DNA of 7,584 nt from contig JABAAI010000046.1 of assembly GCA_014238825.1 (NCBI GenBank), forward strand, positions 1 to 7,584. Direction: 5' to 3'. The stretch comes from Leptospirales bacterium (GTDB taxonomy: Bacteria > Spirochaetota > Leptospiria > Leptospirales > Leptonemataceae). The notes below the pieces were generated by a model. The model did not search any database. It saw nothing but the letters and a program-made list of their open reading frames with translations, and was not told the DNA's origin. Numbering within the stretch: the stretch's first letter is position 1; every line of letters begins with the position of its first letter. This document shows positions 1-6,632 of this stretch, piece by piece. The translations under genes were made by a program, and so were the position numbers.

Positions 1-79
1 TAGAGAAAATGCGAATTTAATTTTCCACATTTACTATAACGAAAGTACACTTTAGTTTTTTAACATACGGGCCTTAGTA

Positions 80-93
80 TACTCCCGTGAGTA
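80..93. other. Small hairpin in the leader region of asd
   Basis: TACTC (80-84) and GAGTA (89-93) form a 5-bp stem with a 4-base CCGT loop. An alternative overlapping stem pairs ACGGG (67-71) with CCCGT (84-88). There is no T-run on either side, so it is a poor intrinsic terminator. It could belong to the end of an upstream gene outside the window or be an operator-like site. The rest of 1-155 is AT-rich and shows no supportable gene. Confidence 0.2.
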
Positions 94-113
94 AAAGTGA
101 AAAACTAAATAAG

Positions 114-143
114 TTATCACGCCATAAATATTGATAATATAAT
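114..143 (+). promoter_or_regulatory. Candidate sigma70-type promoter for asd
   Basis: A perfect -10 hexamer TATAAT lies at 138-143. A -35-like TTATCA (4 of 6 matches to TTGACA) lies at 114-119, with an 18-base spacer. Transcription would start near 150, leaving a leader of only about 6 bases before the asd ATG at 156. The region is very AT-rich, so a chance match is possible. It is the best candidate for driving asd and the two genes behind it. Confidence 0.4.
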
Positions 144-155
144 TATTGCTTTTTT

Positions 156-1226
156 ATGAATCCGAAGTATACTGTAGCGCTTGTTGGTTCAACTGGAGCT
201 GTAGGGGAAGAATTTCTAGATATTCTTGAGGAACGAAATTTCCCTATAGGCAAACTAATCCTTTTGGCCAGCAAACGCTCTGCTGGTAAAAAACAAGTTT
301 TCAAAAACACTGAGTACCTAGTCGAAGAATTGACCCCTGATATTTTTCGCAAACAAAAAGTAGACTTAGCTTTTTTTTCCGTTGGCAGTGAGCTTGCTAA
401 GAGTTTTGCCCCTCTCGTTAGTGATACCGGATGTCTTGTAATAGATAATTCATCTGCCTTTCGCATGGATAAAAAGGTACCACTTATAGTGCCAGAAATT
501 AACCCAGAGGATATACCTAAGCATAACGGCATCATTGCCAACCCTAACTGTAGTACTATTATTATGCTGATGCCTCTAGCACCAATCCACCAGCTAAATC
601 CTATTAAAAAAATAGTTGTTTCTACATATCAGGCAGCTTCAGGGGCAGGTGTCACAGCCATGGAAGAATTGAAGACACAAGCTAAGGAATTTCTTAATTC
701 GACGGAAATTTCTGCTCCTAAGAGTTTCCCTTATCCTATTGCATTTAATTGCTTTAGTCACGATTCTAAGATTAATTTGGAAACGGGCTATAATATCGAA
801 GAATATAAGATGATTCAGGAGAGTCATAAAATTCTAAAAAATGATACTATAGAAATTGTGCCAACTTGCATACGCGTGAGTGTTTTTAGGGCTCATGCTG
901 AATCTATATATTTGGAATTAGAAAATGAAATTAACTTAACTAAGATTCGCCAAAATATTGAAGACTTTCCAGGCCTCTCTATTATTGATGATAGACAAAG
1001 GAATTATTTTCCTATGCCTCTGGAAAGCACAAAAAAAGATGAGATTTTTGTGGGACGCTTACGGCAGAGTATTTCGGCTGTTTCATTGGATGCTTCATCG
1101 AGGGAATACTCGAGGGAACGCTCGATAGGACGCTCGAAGGGATTGAATCTTTGGTGTTGCGGTGATCAGTTACGTAAAGGAGCTGCTTTGAATGCAGTCC
1201 AGATTGCAGAGAAAGTCTTTCTATAA
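156..1226 (+). CDS. asd: Aspartate-semialdehyde dehydrogenase
   Basis: This enzyme catalyses NADPH-dependent reduction of L-aspartyl-4-phosphate to aspartate semialdehyde, the branch point to lysine/diaminopimelate, threonine and methionine, in the cytoplasm. Visible hallmarks are the Rossmann dinucleotide loop G11-STGAVG, the active-site motif NPNCST with nucleophile Cys132, the STYQAASGAG block around Gln159, the catalytic-type His247 in RVSVFRAH, and the C-terminal signature GLNLW...DQLRKGAALNAVQIAE (329-352). At 356 residues it is slightly longer than usual (about 330-345). The excess lies between VGR (299-301) and GLNLW, where the family normally has about 9 residues and this protein has 27. 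Most of the extra segment is encoded by a 12-base tandem repeat. All catalytic motifs are intact, so I expect an active enzyme. The ATG at 156 places the Rossmann loop at the normal distance from the N-terminus; no Shine-Dalgarno precedes it. glpK follows after 21 bases with no terminator. Confidence 0.97.
   Translation: MNPKYTVALVGSTGAVGEEFLDILEERNFPIGKLILLASKRSAGKKQVFKNTEYLVEELTPDIFRKQKVDLAFFSVGSELAKSFAPLVSDTGCLVIDNSSAFRMDKKVPLIVPEINPEDIPKHNGIIANPNCSTIIMLMPLAPIHQLNPIKKIVVSTYQAASGAGVTAMEELKTQAKEFLNSTEISAPKSFPYPIAFNCFSHDSKINLETGYNIEEYKMIQESHKILKNDTIEIVPTCIRVSVFRAHAESIYLELENEINLTKIRQNIEDFPGLSIIDDRQRNYFPMPLESTKKDEIFVGRLRQSISAVSLDASSREYSRERSIGRSKGLNLWCCGDQLRKGAALNAVQIAEKVFL
1098..1142. repeat. 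12-bp imperfect tandem repeat inside asd, about 3.75 copies
   Basis: Four units start at 1098, 1110, 1122 and 1134, with consensus TCGAGGGAACGC; the last is cut to 9 bases. Units 1 and 2 differ only in the last three bases, and units 3 and 4 are more diverged. Because 12 is a multiple of 3, the array stays in frame and encodes SREY-SRER-SIGR-SKG (residues 315-329). The array is richer in G+C than its surroundings, and each unit junction can form a small CGAG/CTCG hairpin. The array falls between the conserved VGR and GLNLW motifs and accounts for most of the extra length of this protein. Confidence 0.9.
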
Positions 1227-1247
1227 ATATAAAGATTATAAAAGCAG

Positions 1248-2741
1248 ATGAAAAAAAATAAAAATTGTATTATCGCTATTGATCAGGGCACAACTGGTTC
1301 TCGAGTCTATATTTTTAATTTAGAGGGGAATATCCTTGCTAATGAGTACAAGGAACTGAGCCAACATTTTCCTAAACCTGCTTGGGTGGAGCATGATCCT
1401 GAGGAGATTTGGTCAAGCGTTGTGATGCTTTTAAGAAAGGCTCTCAAGAAGAGCTCTTGTAAGGTAAAAGATATTTTAGGTGTTGGGATTACAAATCAAC
1501 GAGAGACAGTCCTTGCTTGGGAGCGTAAAACGGCTAAGCCAATCTATAATGCTATTGTTTGGCAGTGTAGGCGAACAGCCAAGCGTTGTGAAGAGCTTAA
1601 AAAAGAAAATTATACTAAACTGATTCATAAAAAAACCGGCCTGCTAATCGATGCTTATTTTTCTTCTACTAAAATAGAATGGATATTAGATAATGTTTCG
1701 AATGCTAGGACGCTTGCTAATGCTGGAGATATTGCTGTTGGGACTATTGATAGCTGGCTTCTTTTCAAGATGACAGGAGAGCATGCTACTGATTACACTA
1801 ATGCCAGTCGCACTCTTTTATATGATATAGAAAGAAAAGATTGGGATAGTGAGTTGCTAAAACTTTTCAGAGTGCCACAGTCTGTTTTACCCAATGTTTA
1901 TCCTAGTAGACATTCTTTTGGGAATATAATTAGCATTCCAGAGTTGGAAGGAGTGCCTGTACTAGGAATGATAGGAGATCAACAATCTGCACTTTTTGGA
2001 CAGCTGTGCGTTGAGCCGGGATATGCAAAAAACACATACGGAACGGGTTCTTTTCTATTAATGCATACTGGTAATGAGCGCCTTATTAGTAAATCTTCTA
2101 TTATGGCTACATTAGCTTGCAATGCCGATGGACAAGTTGCTTATGCCCTTGAAGGGGCAGCTTTTATTGCTGGGGCTGCTATGCAATGGTTACGTGATTC
2201 ATTGAAGTTTTTTCCTAAGGTAAAGGATTCGGAAACACTAGCTCAAAAAATAGAAAGTGAGAGAGATGAAGTAGTTTTTGTGCCTGCTTTCTCTGGCTTG
2301 GGTGCTCCACATTGGGATATGCAGGCAAGGGGTGCTATTCTGGGACTTTCTCGTGATACATCAATAGCTCAGATTACTCGGGCTGCCTTAAAATCAATTG
2401 CGTTACAAACATACGATATAGTTCAAGCTATGGAGGAAGAGAGTAAACAGAAACTCAATGTTCTACGTGTAGATGGGGGAGCCAGTGCCAATGACTTTCT
2501 GATGAAATATCAGTCTGGAATTTTAGATAGACCAGTAGAGCGACCTGTTAACTTAGAGGCAACGGCCTTAGGAGCCGCTTATTTGGCAGGTATGGAAGCT
2601 GGATTGTGGACAATTAGTGATCTTAAAAAAATGCAAGGTAAAAAGAAGCGCTTTGAAAGTCAAATGGATGAAAGTGAACGCCAACGAGAATTAAAGTATT
2701 GGCATAAAGGAATTGAGAGAACAAAGCAATGGAGTGAATAA
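1248..2741 (+). CDS. glpK: Glycerol kinase
   Basis: This is a FGGY-family kinase that phosphorylates glycerol with ATP to sn-glycerol-3-phosphate, for catabolism and phospholipid synthesis, in the cytoplasm. It is collinear with E. coli GlpK over its whole 497 residues. Features seen are the N-terminal phosphate loop AIDQGTTGSR (10-19), the glycerol-binding NQRET with Arg85 and Glu86, WQCRRT (105-110), Tyr137, the catalytic Asp244 in GDQQSALFGQLC, KNTYGTG (261-267), the C-terminal FGGY region PAFSGLGAPHWD (346-357), and the nucleotide-binding LRVDGGASAN (406-415). The Gly-Gly-Thr-Arg loop that binds fructose-1,6-bisphosphate in the E. coli enzyme is absent. His222 in RHSFG sits where Gram-positive enzymes carry the His phosphorylated by HPr; a shared position does not prove shared control. 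The start ATG is followed by a run of eight A (1251-1258). No Shine-Dalgarno is seen. It sits 21 bases after asd and 11 before the kinase gene; no glycerol facilitator or G3P dehydrogenase is nearby. Confidence 0.97.
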   Translation: MKKNKNCIIAIDQGTTGSRVYIFNLEGNILANEYKELSQHFPKPAWVEHDPEEIWSSVVMLLRKALKKSSCKVKDILGVGITNQRETVLAWERKTAKPIYNAIVWQCRRTAKRCEELKKENYTKLIHKKTGLLIDAYFSSTKIEWILDNVSNARTLANAGDIAVGTIDSWLLFKMTGEHATDYTNASRTLLYDIERKDWDSELLKLFRVPQSVLPNVYPSRHSFGNIISIPELEGVPVLGMIGDQQSALFGQLCVEPGYAKNTYGTGSFLLMHTGNERLISKSSIMATLACNADGQVAYALEGAAFIAGAAMQWLRDSLKFFPKVKDSETLAQKIESERDEVVFVPAFSGLGAPHWDMQARGAILGLSRDTSIAQITRAALKSIALQTYDIVQAMEEESKQKLNVLRVDGGASANDFLMKYQSGILDRPVERPVNLEATALGAAYLAGMEAGLWTISDLKKMQGKKKRFESQMDESERQRELKYWHKGIERTKQWSE

Positions 2742-2752
2742 GGCTTTTATTA

Positions 2753-3913
2753 ATGGCAACAGAATATCAGTTATTGGATAGTCTTTTTTTGCCATTTTTT
2801 GTAATAGGAGAAGATTTCAGTTTAGAATTTTTAAATAACTCTGCTTTAAAGCAAATTCAAAAAGAATCTATTGAGCAATGTCAAGATAAGAAATGCTATG
2901 AATTAATTTATAGAAGAGAGACCCCTTGTCCCTTTTGTCCTCTATGTACAGAGACGGAGCGGCAGCTATTAGAGAACTCACATCATCCAATAGAAAAAAT
3001 TATTTATGATACAGATTTCAGTGAGAGACAAAAGAATGTTTCGAAATCAAATAATAATCAAATAGAAATTAATTCAGGAGAAATAAGCTCAATTGAAGAT
3101 ATGGAGAAATCATATCGAGTTATTTTTTCTCAGCTCCCTGACAAGAAACTTTTAATAGAAACTAAGGAGGATATAACACTTCAAAAAGAAAATGAAGATA
3201 AGAATTTACGCAATGAAAATTTAACAGCTCTTGGAGTCATGATCAGTGGAATTTCACATGAAATGAATAATTCTCTTACTGGTATGGGTCTAAATTTACA
3301 AAATTTGATTGCTAATCATAGTTCTATTAAGAAAGAGGAATTATCTTTATCTCTTGATATTTTGCGTAAGGATTTATATCAGGTTTCTCAAATTGTTTCC
3401 GATATTTTGCTCTTTTCTAATCCATCCAAAGCAAATTTTACCAAAGCCAAACTACTACAGACAATTAATAAAGCAATTTCTACTACTATTCGTCAATATC
3501 CGGTGTTGTCACGACCCATACAATGGGACGTGAGTGGGGAAGACATTATTTTTCCATTTAATCCTCAAAAAATAGAACGTATGTTTATAAATTTATTTCG
3601 GAATTCACTCCAAGCCTTCGATTATAAACCTGGTAAAATAGAGGTGATGCTAAAGCGTACTCTTAATTCAGTACGTATAACGGTAAAAGACAATGCGGGG
3701 GGAATAGATAACAAGCTACTAAAGAAAATTTTTAATCCTTTCTATACTAATACACCGGGGAACGTGGGTAGTGGTCTTGGACTTAGTATATCTCATAGCA
3801 TCACTCGTGAACATAATGGCTATATACACGTTCGATCTAAGGATGATACTGCTATCTTTTATATTTCGCTACCATTAAAGCAGGATAGTCAAGATGATAG
3901 AGTTTATAGTTAG
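2753..3913 (+). CDS. Soluble PAS-domain sensor histidine kinase (orphan)
   Basis: This is a predicted cytoplasmic sensor kinase of 386 residues with no signal peptide or membrane segment. Residues 5-145 look like one PAS domain: an N-terminal half, a KCYELIYRRETPCPFCPLC block with Cys43, 48, 59, 62 and 65, a polar stretch (about 70-118), and a C-terminal end resembling the usual 'DIT.rK' exit (EDITLQKE, 140-147). The transmitter follows: H-box GISHEMNNSL with phospho-acceptor His169, N-box RMFINLFRNSLQA (Asn280, Asn284), G1 box DNAGG (313-317), F-box FNPFY (327-331) and G2 box GSGLGLS (339-345). All ATP-binding boxes are intact, so it should autophosphorylate. The cysteine cluster could bind metal or sense redox state; that is inference. 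No response regulator is adjacent, so the partner is unknown. It starts 11 bases after glpK; AAGG at 2741-2744, 8 to 9 bases before the ATG, is only a weak ribosome site. Confidence 0.9.
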   Translation: MATEYQLLDSLFLPFFVIGEDFSLEFLNNSALKQIQKESIEQCQDKKCYELIYRRETPCPFCPLCTETERQLLENSHHPIEKIIYDTDFSERQKNVSKSNNNQIEINSGEISSIEDMEKSYRVIFSQLPDKKLLIETKEDITLQKENEDKNLRNENLTALGVMISGISHEMNNSLTGMGLNLQNLIANHSSIKKEELSLSLDILRKDLYQVSQIVSDILLFSNPSKANFTKAKLLQTINKAISTTIRQYPVLSRPIQWDVSGEDIIFPFNPQKIERMFINLFRNSLQAFDYKPGKIEVMLKRTLNSVRITVKDNAGGIDNKLLKKIFNPFYTNTPGNVGSGLGLSISHSITREHNGYIHVRSKDDTAIFYISLPLKQDSQDDRVYS

Positions 3914-3915
3914 AG

Positions 3916-3937
3916 CAGTTTATTATATAATAAACTG
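3916..3937. terminator. Perfect 22-bp palindrome between convergent genes, possible bidirectional terminator
   Basis: The half-site CAGTTTATTAT is followed at once by its exact complement, giving an 11-bp perfect inverted repeat with no spacer. It fills the 9-base gap between the histidine kinase stop (3913) and the lipid kinase stop (3923) and covers the last codons of the latter. Placement between two convergent genes suits a shared terminator. The stem is almost all A-T with C-G only at the outer ends, and no T-run follows on either strand, so classic intrinsic termination would be weak. Confidence 0.4.
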
Positions 3938-4855
3938 GATGGCCTTCGGTATATTTTTTGCTGTTAAGGGAAGATGACCTATCGATTCTCCATCGCAATC
4001 GACTCGCACGGGTGGAGAGCTTTTCTCTGGCCTAGCATGAATGGTTTTAGCTAGCTTTACTGTGACTCCCTTGCAGGCATGGAGTGAGCCTTTATATAGT
4101 TTGGGGGCATGCCAAAAGGATTGCAATATATTCCAGTCTTCGATAAGGACAGTATGAAATAAACCATCGTCTAAAACGGCATTTTTAGCAATATTCATTC
4201 CACCACCAAAATAGCTTCCATTGCAAATGGCTTGAGTAACTAGCTGGTGTGCTGTTTCATTAGCAGAATCAAGGGAAATGAAAACCTTAGGCTTCTTGTA
4301 ACGAATGGTGCTTTGTACTGATTGCATAAAATAATTAACCGCACTATGAGTTTTTGTTGTTTTATTATTTTGACTTATGGAATGGACAACTTCCCCTGAG
4401 AGGCCAAAGCTAAGAATATTGATAAAATAGCGTTCTATATTTTTTGATTCTAGTGAGAGACATTTTACATGACCGACGTCTACGGAAATTTTGTGTCCAT
4501 TTTTTATTCTATCAGCAGCTAAGTTAAAATCTTTAGGAATGCCTATACAACGGCAAAAGTCCCCACCACTACCATGATTAAAGATGCCAATAGGGGGTAT
4601 TTTGATAGATTGATTTTTAAAGCAACCATTCACTACTTCTGAGATTGTACCATCACCACCAACAACTAAGATGAGCTCGGGATTTTGTGTAATAGCCTTC
4701 GCTGTTAAATCAATAGCTGCTCCTCGTTTATCTGTAAAATCCCAAGTAATATCTCCCCACTTTCTTTGTATAATATTCTTTAGTTCCGACCATATTCTGC
4801 CTACACTTCCCCCTCCTGCCTGCGGATTAATAATACAATGCACTTTTTTATTCAT
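3923..4855 (-). CDS. Diacylglycerol/lipid kinase, YegS/DgkB/sphingosine-kinase type
   Basis: This is a predicted cytoplasmic or membrane-peripheral ATP-dependent lipid kinase of 310 residues, close to the family's usual 290-330. It has the DAGK catalytic fold: an N-terminal INPQAGGG nucleotide loop (9-16), the diagnostic GGDGT motif (66-70) followed by ISEVVNG, a substrate/ATP loop GSGGDF (95-100), and the C-terminal beta-sandwich signature NGSYFGGGMNIA...DDGLF (212-233) with DGE at 288-290. The loop normally reads GTGNDF; here Thr is Ser and Asn is Gly. The usual Pro in the 'iaP.A..dDG' stretch is Asn225. Family members phosphorylate diacylglycerol, phosphatidylglycerol or sphingoid bases, and the true substrate cannot be told from sequence. 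It lies 84 bases downstream of prfC on the same strand and converges on the histidine kinase gene. The ATG at 4855 puts the nucleotide loop at the expected N-terminal position; no Shine-Dalgarno precedes it. Confidence 0.9.
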   Translation of the reverse strand: MNKKVHCIINPQAGGGSVGRIWSELKNIIQRKWGDITWDFTDKRGAAIDLTAKAITQNPELILVVGGDGTISEVVNGCFKNQSIKIPPIGIFNHGSGGDFCRCIGIPKDFNLAADRIKNGHKISVDVGHVKCLSLESKNIERYFINILSFGLSGEVVHSISQNNKTTKTHSAVNYFMQSVQSTIRYKKPKVFISLDSANETAHQLVTQAICNGSYFGGGMNIAKNAVLDDGLFHTVLIEDWNILQSFWHAPKLYKGSLHACKGVTVKLAKTIHARPEKSSPPVRVDCDGESIGHLPLTAKNIPKAIQFII

Positions 4856-4870
4856 AGAGTTGAGAATTGC

Positions 4871-4899
4871 ATTTTATATAGTGTCTATTACTTTGTCGA
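4871..4899 (-). promoter_or_regulatory. Candidate promoter for the lipid kinase gene
   Basis: On the minus strand a -35-like TCGACA (4894-4899; 5 of 6 matches) and a -10-like TAAAAT (4871-4876; 5 of 6) are separated by 17 bases. Transcription would start near 4864, leaving a leader of roughly 9 bases before the ATG at 4855. The rest of the 84-base gap (4856-4939) holds only a small CGAT/ATCG hairpin near 4922-4933 and no T-run terminator, so read-through from prfC is also likely. Confidence 0.4.
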
Positions 4900-4939
4900 T
4901 TCCTTTTTGCTTCTTTTATCTCGATTCTAATCGGGGGAT

Positions 4940-6541
4940 TTAATTTAGGGGATGTTCAGACAGTTTAACGTCAGCATTGCTTTGTATAAATGATTTAAGA
5001 CGATGTTTGCTTCTAAAAAGGACGACAGCTCGTCCTTCCATATCATGTATTATAGTTTCATAAGTGGAAAATTTGTTTTTATCCTTTATATTAAACCATC
5101 GTGAAGTTTCATAAGGCATTGGATCTAAACGACTTAATGCCCCATATTCATCCTCTAGACGATATTTGAAGGTCTCAAACTGAAGTTGTCCAATTGCACC
5201 CAAAATAGTTTGGCCATTGCTATTACGAAATACTTGTACTACTCTCTCTTCACCTAATTCTTGTAATCCACGGTGGAATGACTTTAATTTAGAGCTGTCC
5301 TTGGGGGTTAAACGGACAAAGCTTTCCGGTGCAAAGCGAGGGATATTAGGCAAATCAAGTTCATTTAGATCACTGCTAATAATATCACCAATGCAAAATA
5401 CGCCGGGGTTACTCAAACCAATAATATCGCCGGCAAAAGCCTCATCGACAGTATTTCGTTCTTGCCCAAAAAAAGAAATTGGATTGCTTAATCTAATATT
5501 TTTTTTCAAACGTTTATGGTATACGTTCATGCCTCGAAAAAATACTCCACTAGTAATACGAAGGAAAGCAATTCTATCACGATGTCTTTGATTCATATTA
5601 GCTTGTAGTTTAAAGACAAAACCGCTAAATGAATTTTTGCGAGGATCAAGGATTGTATTATTGTTTAGGTGAATGGGTCGAGGAGAAGGGCATAACTCAA
5701 TGAAGTGTTTTAAGAAAAAAGCAATTCCAAAATTCTTTATAGCACTACCAAAAAAAACAGGAGATAAATCACCGGATAAAAACAATTCTTCATCAAAGCT
5801 CGGCAAGGCTTCTTGAGCTAATTCTGCACCTTCAAAAAATCTAGAATATGTCTCTTTTTCCATGCTCTCTTTTAGTTTGGTATCATTAAGACCCGTTAGT
5901 TTTTTTATAGTTGTATGGTCACTATTATCTGTTTGTTCCTGATTAAGCTGCTTTTCATACCAATGTACCTGTTTGTGTTTGAAGTCGTAGAAACCTCGGA
6001 AGTCGCGTCCAGAAGCAATAGGCCAAACAAAGGGACAGCTGGCGATATCTAATGTTTTTTCTATTTCATCTATTAGCTCAAATGGATCCTTGGCAGGCAT
6101 ATCCATTTTATTTAGAAAAGTTACAATAGGTATTTTTCGTTCCCTACAGACATTAAATAGTTTTATCGTTTGTGTTTCTACGCCTCTAGCGGCATCTAAA
6201 AGCATCACAGCGGCATCGACAGCCATAAGAGTACGGTAAGTATCCTCAGAAAAATCTTCGTGACCGGGTGTATCTAAGAGATTTAGCTGATAGTTTTTAT
6301 ACTTGAATTGAAGGGCAGCACTGGTAACAGAGATGCCTCTTTCTTTTTCAAGCTTCATCCAATCAGAGCGAGTTTTACGCCTGTTTTTACGGGCACGAAC
6401 ATGGCCTGCTAAGTGAATGGCTCCACCATAGAGTAGCATTTTTTCACTGAGCGTTGTTTTACCGGCGTCAGGGTGAGCGATGATGGCAAAGGAACGGCGG
6501 CGATTAATCTCCTGTTCTAAACGTTCTTGGGGGATAAGCAT
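4940..6541 (-). CDS. prfC: Peptide chain release factor 3 (RF3)
   Basis: RF3 is a translational GTPase that removes RF1 and RF2 from the ribosome after peptide release. The 533-residue length matches the family (about 525-530). Seen in order: G1/P-loop AHPDAGKTT (22-30), the switch region SDWMKLEKERGISVTS (59-74), G3 DTPGHEDFSEDTYRTL (90-105), G4 NKMD (144-147), FVWPIASGRDF (171-181), the RF3-specific domain II with FSGFVFKLQANM...HRDRIAFLRI (305-329), and domain III with VVQVFRN (434-440) and GAIGQLQFE (448-456). The EDTYRTL and SDWM motifs separate it from EF-G. The segment before SDWM is unusually basic (RARKNRRKTR). ATG at 6541 is the only sensible start: it leaves 21 residues before the P-loop motif, as in known RF3, and the next Met is beyond the P-loop. 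There is no Shine-Dalgarno; the tRNA-His gene ends 7 bases upstream, so a shared transcript is likely. Confidence 0.97.
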   Translation of the reverse strand: MLIPQERLEQEINRRRSFAIIAHPDAGKTTLSEKMLLYGGAIHLAGHVRARKNRRKTRSDWMKLEKERGISVTSAALQFKYKNYQLNLLDTPGHEDFSEDTYRTLMAVDAAVMLLDAARGVETQTIKLFNVCRERKIPIVTFLNKMDMPAKDPFELIDEIEKTLDIASCPFVWPIASGRDFRGFYDFKHKQVHWYEKQLNQEQTDNSDHTTIKKLTGLNDTKLKESMEKETYSRFFEGAELAQEALPSFDEELFLSGDLSPVFFGSAIKNFGIAFFLKHFIELCPSPRPIHLNNNTILDPRKNSFSGFVFKLQANMNQRHRDRIAFLRITSGVFFRGMNVYHKRLKKNIRLSNPISFFGQERNTVDEAFAGDIIGLSNPGVFCIGDIISSDLNELDLPNIPRFAPESFVRLTPKDSSKLKSFHRGLQELGEERVVQVFRNSNGQTILGAIGQLQFETFKYRLEDEYGALSRLDPMPYETSRWFNIKDKNKFSTYETIIHDMEGRAVVLFRSKHRLKSFIQSNADVKLSEHPLN

Positions 6542-6548
6542 GCAATAG

Positions 6549-6622
6549 GGCGAGTGACGGGACTTGAACCCGCGACAACCAGAATCACAATCTGGGGCTC
6601 TACCAACTGAGCTACACCCGCC
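6549..6622 (-). tRNA. tRNA-His (anticodon GTG)
   Basis: The minus strand folds into a full cloverleaf. The acceptor stem is GCGGGTG/CACTCGC with one G-T pair, the D stem GCTC/GAGC, the anticodon stem CCAGA/TCTGG around loop TTGTGAT, and the T arm GCGGG-TTCAAGT-CCCGT. The anticodon GTG is at 6588-6586. The extra 5' G(-1) (6622) facing discriminator C73 (6549) is the classic bacterial tRNA-His identity element and independently supports the call. CCA is not encoded (CTA follows), so it must be added after transcription. The prfC start codon lies 7 bases downstream with no terminator between. Confidence 0.97.
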
Positions 6623-6632
6623 ATCCTTCTAA

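Noticed and set aside
1..30. Minus-strand ATG at 30 opening a frame (MWKIKFAFSL) that runs off the left edge, like the start of a secreted protein
   Set aside because: Only 10 codons are visible. The only -10-like sequence lies 2 bases from the ATG and no ribosome site is seen; it cannot be told from chance.
143..541. Minus-strand open frame of 132 codons overlapping asd
   Set aside because: It lies opposite the well-supported asd gene and its translation shows no recognisable domain; it is a shadow of asd coding constraint.
3309..3533. Second-frame open reading frame inside the histidine kinase gene
   Set aside because: It overlaps the H-box to N-box region of a clear kinase; the translation is low-complexity and hydrophobic as expected from an out-of-frame AT-rich sequence.
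2741..3940. Idea that kinase, glpK and the lipid kinase form a dedicated novel signalling system
   Set aside because: The lipid kinase is on the opposite strand, behind prfC, and nothing in the sequence links it to the histidine kinase beyond proximity.
4671..4943. Plus-strand open frame of 90 codons with hydrophobic stretches across the start of the lipid kinase gene and the gap to prfC
   Set aside because: Most of it is antisense to the conserved GGDGT region. The hydrophobic character comes from T-rich DNA in the gap, and no start signal is seen.
5217..5591. Plus-strand open frame of 124 codons opposite prfC
   Set aside because: It is fully antisense to conserved RF3 domains II-III, with no motif of its own.
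3911..6541. Possible stop-codon bias (TAA four times, TAG once, no TGA) as a hint of TGA reassignment
   Set aside because: Five genes are too few, all Trp positions I checked use TGG, and an AT-rich genome favours TAA anyway.
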